Below, piece after piece: positions 59,584 to 64,000 of a stretch of 64,000 nucleotides of DNA. The DNA is from Geomonas anaerohicana. GTDB taxonomy: Bacteria; Desulfobacterota; Desulfuromonadia; Geobacterales; Geobacteraceae. Below the pieces are notes generated by a model that saw only the letters and a list, made by a program, of their open reading frames with translations, was not told the DNA's origin and ran no database searches. How positions within the stretch are numbered: the stretch's first letter is position 1; every line of letters starts with the position of its first letter. The stretch is taken from assembly GCF_016458305.1 (NCBI RefSeq), contig NZ_JAEMHL010000004.1, forward strand, positions 310,001 through 374,000, written 5' to 3'. The position numbers and the translations under genes were made by a program.

Positions 59584-59864
59584 CTCTTATCGGCGGAATG
59601 GATCGCTTGGGAAAACACTACCAGGAGGAGGCGGAACGCGCTGGAGTGAAACTTCAGTTTTTCAGCACCTCGGAAACCAACATAGCAGCCAAACTGAGAA
59701 AGGCCGACGCTATGGTGATCTTCACCAACAAGGTTTCGCACCGCGTGAAGATCGAGGCCATGCAGGTGGCAAAGGCGAATAACATCCCGGTGCTGATGGA
59801 ACACGCCTGCGGCATCTGCACCTTCAGGAACTGCCTGGAATGCTTGGCACACAACTGTCACTAG
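59574..59864 (+). CDS. DUF2325 domain protein
   Basis: 96 residues. CIALIGGMDRLGKHYQEEAERAGVKLQFF, AAKLRKADAMVIFTNKVSH and NIPVLMEHACGICTFRNCLECL are the DUF2325 blocks; the C-terminal cysteines and histidines (HACGIC, NCLEC, HNCH) suggest metal binding. It overlaps the preceding gene by 10 bp with AGGAGGGCAAC before its ATG, so it is translationally coupled. Function unknown; presumed part of the iron response. Confidence 0.82.
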   Translation: MCIALIGGMDRLGKHYQEEAERAGVKLQFFSTSETNIAAKLRKADAMVIFTNKVSHRVKIEAMQVAKANNIPVLMEHACGICTFRNCLECLAHNCH

Positions 59865-59953
59865 GCTTGGTGTCGTAAATTGGACTTCATATTGAACCGC
59901 ATCTGTGGTAGGTGTAGCCGTGCTCGACATCAACATGATACGGCAGGATCTGC

Positions 59954-60601
59954 ATGACAGATGTGACTGACGCGACATCCCGCAGGCTGGCGGTGATCGG
60001 GGCTCTTCTGCTCCCTTTCACCGCCGTTTGCGTTCTCTATCTCGACATTCCGGTTGCCACCTTTGTCAGGGAATACCTTTATGCCAACCGGCATTGGCTC
60101 CGGGCCACTTCCGATCTCCCCGACCTGCTGCTTGGCGTGGTGATCGCCGCCACCGCCGTCTCCTGCTTCTTCTACCTGTTCCGCTCCGAAAAGGGGATCC
60201 TAGACCGCGCCACACTTCTGGCCAAAGAGACAGTGTGGCTCGCACCCGCCTCCTATCTTGTCAAGGCGCTGCTGAAGATCGCTTTCGGCCGGTGCAACAC
60301 GCGGTACTGGCTGATGGAGCCCGGAGCCTACGGGTTTAACTGGTTCCAGATGAAAGAGCACTGCGACGGGTTCCCGTCCGGCCACATGCTGGTCATCGTC
60401 GCCCTGTTGGCTGCCCTGTGGCGCTTCTATCCGGAAAGCCGCCCTTACGGCATCCTGCTCTCGGTCCTGCTCGGCATCGCCCTGATCGCCACCAACTATC
60501 ACTTTTTGAGCGATGTCGTCGTCGGCGGCTACCTCGCCGTTGTGCTCGAAGTCATGGTCGCCCGCCTCCTTTTCTGCCGCCACCGCAGCACATCTGACTG
60601 A
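59954..60601 (+). CDS. PAP2-like membrane protein with degenerate catalytic motifs
   Basis: 215 residues with about six TM segments. PSGH (141-144) and HFLSDVVVGG (His183, Asp187) are intact. The first motif reads KIAFGRCNTR (108-117), lacking the RP pair, and the third lacks the arginine six residues before His183 (Leu177 instead). It may be a specialised lipid phosphatase or an inactive homologue. No clear ribosome site beyond CGGCAGGATC. Confidence 0.75.
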   Translation: MTDVTDATSRRLAVIGALLLPFTAVCVLYLDIPVATFVREYLYANRHWLRATSDLPDLLLGVVIAATAVSCFFYLFRSEKGILDRATLLAKETVWLAPASYLVKALLKIAFGRCNTRYWLMEPGAYGFNWFQMKEHCDGFPSGHMLVIVALLAALWRFYPESRPYGILLSVLLGIALIATNYHFLSDVVVGGYLAVVLEVMVARLLFCRHRSTSD

Positions 60602-60658
60602 GCAGCGTCATATCCCGTAGGGCCGCATCCAGAGAGGCTTTGATTCCGGTTTTTTCCC

Positions 60659-60687
60659 TTGCATCGCAGGGCAAAATCCCTTATATT
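60659..60687 (+). promoter_or_regulatory. Candidate promoter for the 60.7-kb leader RNA
   Basis: TTGCAT (60659-60664), 17-bp spacer, TATATT (60682-60687). Predicted start near 60694. Confidence 0.5.
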
Positions 60688-60693
60688 TCAACA

Positions 60694-60813
60694 GCACATT
60701 GAAGATAGCAGAAACGCTTAAACCAACGATACGTAGCAGATGAGCGGGGGATTGCCGCCGCGATCAGATAACGCATGGAAAGGGTTTAGCCGCCGACGGT
60801 TAAGCCCTTTTTG
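60694..60813 (+). ncRNA. Putative structured leader or small RNA ending in a terminator
   Basis: About 120 nt from the predicted start to a terminator. The terminator stem is AAAGGGTTTAGCCG (60779-60792) with CGGTTAAGCCCTTT (60797-60810), then T-run. GCTTAAACC (60716-60724) can pair with GGTTTAGC of the stem's 5' arm, an alternative antiterminator. The gene at 60843 starts 30 bp past the terminator. I do not recognise a riboswitch class; it may be a stand-alone sRNA. Confidence 0.45.
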
Positions 60814-60842
60814 TTTGAGCATAAAAAGGTCAGGGAGGCCCA

Positions 60843-61289
60843 ATGGAAAGAAGAGCTTTAACTGCAGGAGACATGGTCGATTCGCAATGCACGCGTTGCA
60901 AGGCACTGCTGAACCACACCATCGTGGCGATGGTGGCGGGGCAGGTGGTGCGGGTAAAATGCAACACCTGCGGCAGCGAGCACAACCATCGTCCCGCGAA
61001 AGAACCAAAGGCCGCCACCGCGAAGGGAGCAAAGGCTGAAAAAGCTGTAAAGGCACCGCGTACCAGGGCCGCCAAGGCCCCGGCGGTATCCGACGAGGCC
61101 ATCTGGGAGGAGATGATCCAGCCGCTCGACCCGGATCTCGCGGTTCCCTACAGCATGGAAGGGAAGTACAAGGCCAACACGCTGATCAACCATCCTACCT
61201 TCGGGACCGGTGTCGTGGCGTCGTGCCAGGCCGGCAAGGTCGAGGTCGTTTTCAAGAGCGGTCGCAAGCTTCTGAGAAGCGCCTGCTAA
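60843..61289 (+). CDS. Zinc-ribbon protein with Ala/Lys linker, unknown
   Basis: 148 residues. The N-terminal zinc ribbon has CTRCKALLNH and KCNTCGSEHNH (two CxxC). The middle (55-85) is Ala/Lys-rich and basic. The C-terminal part, TLINHPTFGTGVVASCQAGKVEVVFKSGRKLL, resembles the small beta-barrel (Tudor-like) at the end of UvrD/PcrA helicases. Nucleic acid or transcription-complex binding is plausible. GGGAGGCCCA precedes the ATG. Possible attenuation by the upstream RNA. Confidence 0.75.
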   Translation: MERRALTAGDMVDSQCTRCKALLNHTIVAMVAGQVVRVKCNTCGSEHNHRPAKEPKAATAKGAKAEKAVKAPRTRAAKAPAVSDEAIWEEMIQPLDPDLAVPYSMEGKYKANTLINHPTFGTGVVASCQAGKVEVVFKSGRKLLRSAC

Positions 61290-61313
61290 AGGCGCTTGAG
61301 CAGAGAAACAGAG

Positions 61314-61349
61314 AAGGGGCTGTCGGATTCATTCCGGCAGCCCCTTTTT
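61314..61349 (+). terminator. Terminator after the zinc-ribbon gene
   Basis: AAGGGGCTGTCGG and CCGGCAGCCCCTT pair across ATTCATT, then TTTT. Confidence 0.9.
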
Positions 61350-61360
61350 ATTTAAAAGCC

Positions 61361-61461
61361 AAACCTTTGGCCACGGAGAAAATCTGAGGAAATCTGAGAA
61401 AGACAAAACCTTTTTTGGGTTTTCTCCGAAGTTCTCAGATTTTCTCCGTGGCCAATGGTTT
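61361..61461. repeat. Inverted repeat element (family E)
   Basis: Left arm 61367-61388 and right arm 61434-61455 are perfect 22-bp inverted copies (TTGGCCACGGAG outside, ATCTGAG inside); pairing extends outward over AAACC/GGTTT with mismatches. A second ATCTGAG copy sits in the spacer. Diverged relative at 38257-38351. Lies between two convergent genes. Confidence 0.8.
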
Positions 61462-61464
61462 TGA

Positions 61465-63735
<2,271 letters not shown>

Positions 63736-63786
63736 GTCCAAAGGATCTCCTCAAAAAACTAATACCGCCGTCCCCGAAGGAGGGGA

Positions 63787-63883
63787 CTGGCTCCGCCAGG
63801 TGCCTGTCCCCTTAGTCGCTTGAGGACGCTGGCTGAGCTGAAAGGTGCGTTCCGCTAGAGGGATAGGCACCTGACGGAGCCAG
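63787..63883. repeat. Inverted palindromic repeat (family F)
   Basis: CTGGCTCCGCCAGGTGCCTG (from 63787) and, inverted, CAGGCTCCG-type sequence at 63860-63883 match at 22 of 24 positions. A related copy lies inside tssE (52888-52917). Located upstream of tex. Confidence 0.75.
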
Positions 63884-63901
63884 GACCCTTCTGCTGTCGG
63901 C

Positions 63902-63930
63902 AAAAAAAGAGGGTACTTCTTACACTCTTT
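63902..63930 (-). terminator. Terminator of the reverse gene at the window end
   Basis: On the reverse strand AAAGAGTGTA and TACCCTCTTT pair (one mismatch) across AGAAG, followed by a T-run. 34 bp after the stop codon of the partial gene. Confidence 0.6.
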
Positions 63931-63963
63931 GGGAGCCGGGGGCAAGAACTTTCCCGCCGGCGC

Positions 63964-64000
63964 CTAGGCCATGAATCCCTGCTTCTCGTAGTCGGCCAGT
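63964..64000 (-). CDS. 3' end of an unidentified reverse-strand gene
   Basis: Reverse frame reads LADYEKQGFMA then TAG at 63964. A terminator follows at 63930-63902 in the right orientation and distance. Too short to identify; the rest is outside the window. Confidence 0.4.
   Translation of the reverse strand, partial: LADYEKQGFMA

Overview
The window is about 60% GC and reads as a chromosomal segment of a Geobacter-like bacterium (Desulfuromonadota, former Deltaproteobacteria). The Citrifermentans/Geomonas part of that group is a guess. The evidence is gene content and order: fabD-fabG-acpP-fabF-rpiB-glyA; a four-subunit 2-oxoacid:ferredoxin oxidoreductase; a MucR-type zinc-finger regulator; a type III glutamine synthetase beside glnB-glnA; DUF3793/DUF2325 genes; and many GC-rich palindromic intergenic repeats. 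No transposase, integrase, rRNA or CRISPR array is visible.

Layout. 0-4.7 kb: fatty-acid synthesis operon (the first gene is cut by the window start), then rpiB and glyA. 4.7-12.2 kb: radical SAM protein, a Fis-like HTH protein, comEC, a response-regulator diguanylate cyclase, hisS. 12.2-19 kb: pirin (reverse), dnaE, accA, a gene-poor stretch, and a small lipoprotein. 19-23.5 kb: DUF445 membrane protein and a beta-propeller protein (both reverse), an RsuA/RluB-type pseudouridine synthase, mucR (reverse). 23.6-26.7 kb: ferredoxin oxidoreductase operon of the VorB type, then tRNA-Gln(CTG) and tRNA-Glu(TTC). 26.8-32 kb: PAP2 phosphatase, HAD phosphatase, hrpB helicase, M23 peptidase (reverse). 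32-36.5 kb: nitrogen assimilation, with glnN (GS III) behind a sigma-54 promoter and a leader terminator, and glnB-glnA behind a near-perfect sigma-70 promoter. 36.5-42.5 kb: lipoproteins, ppnP, gluQ, a thioesterase, tRNA-Gly(GCC), a toxin-antitoxin pair, and mobA-mobB (reverse).

42.7-58.5 kb is the main accessory locus, a type VI secretion cluster in one orientation: tssJ-tssK-tssL-tssM-tssA-tssB-tssC-hcp-tssE-tssF-tssG-vgrG plus a small downstream gene. It encodes membrane complex, baseplate, sheath, tube and spike. No ClpV (TssH), PAAR tip or recognisable effector lies inside the window.

58.5-64 kb: a DUF3793-DUF2325 pair behind a promoter overlapped by a Fur-box-like sequence, a divergent PAP2-like membrane protein, a putative structured leader or small RNA before a zinc-ribbon protein, tex (reverse), and the 3' end of one more reverse gene.

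The least routine observations are: (1) a copy of an intergenic palindromic repeat lying inside the tssE reading frame; (2) a promoter-hairpin-terminator unit upstream of the 60.8-kb zinc-ribbon gene; (3) sigma-54 control combined with a leader terminator before glnN; (4) a pairing of an AbrB-like antitoxin with a RelE-like toxin; (5) the Fur-box promoter of the DUF3793/DUF2325 pair. All functional names rest on reading the translated sequence, without database searches.
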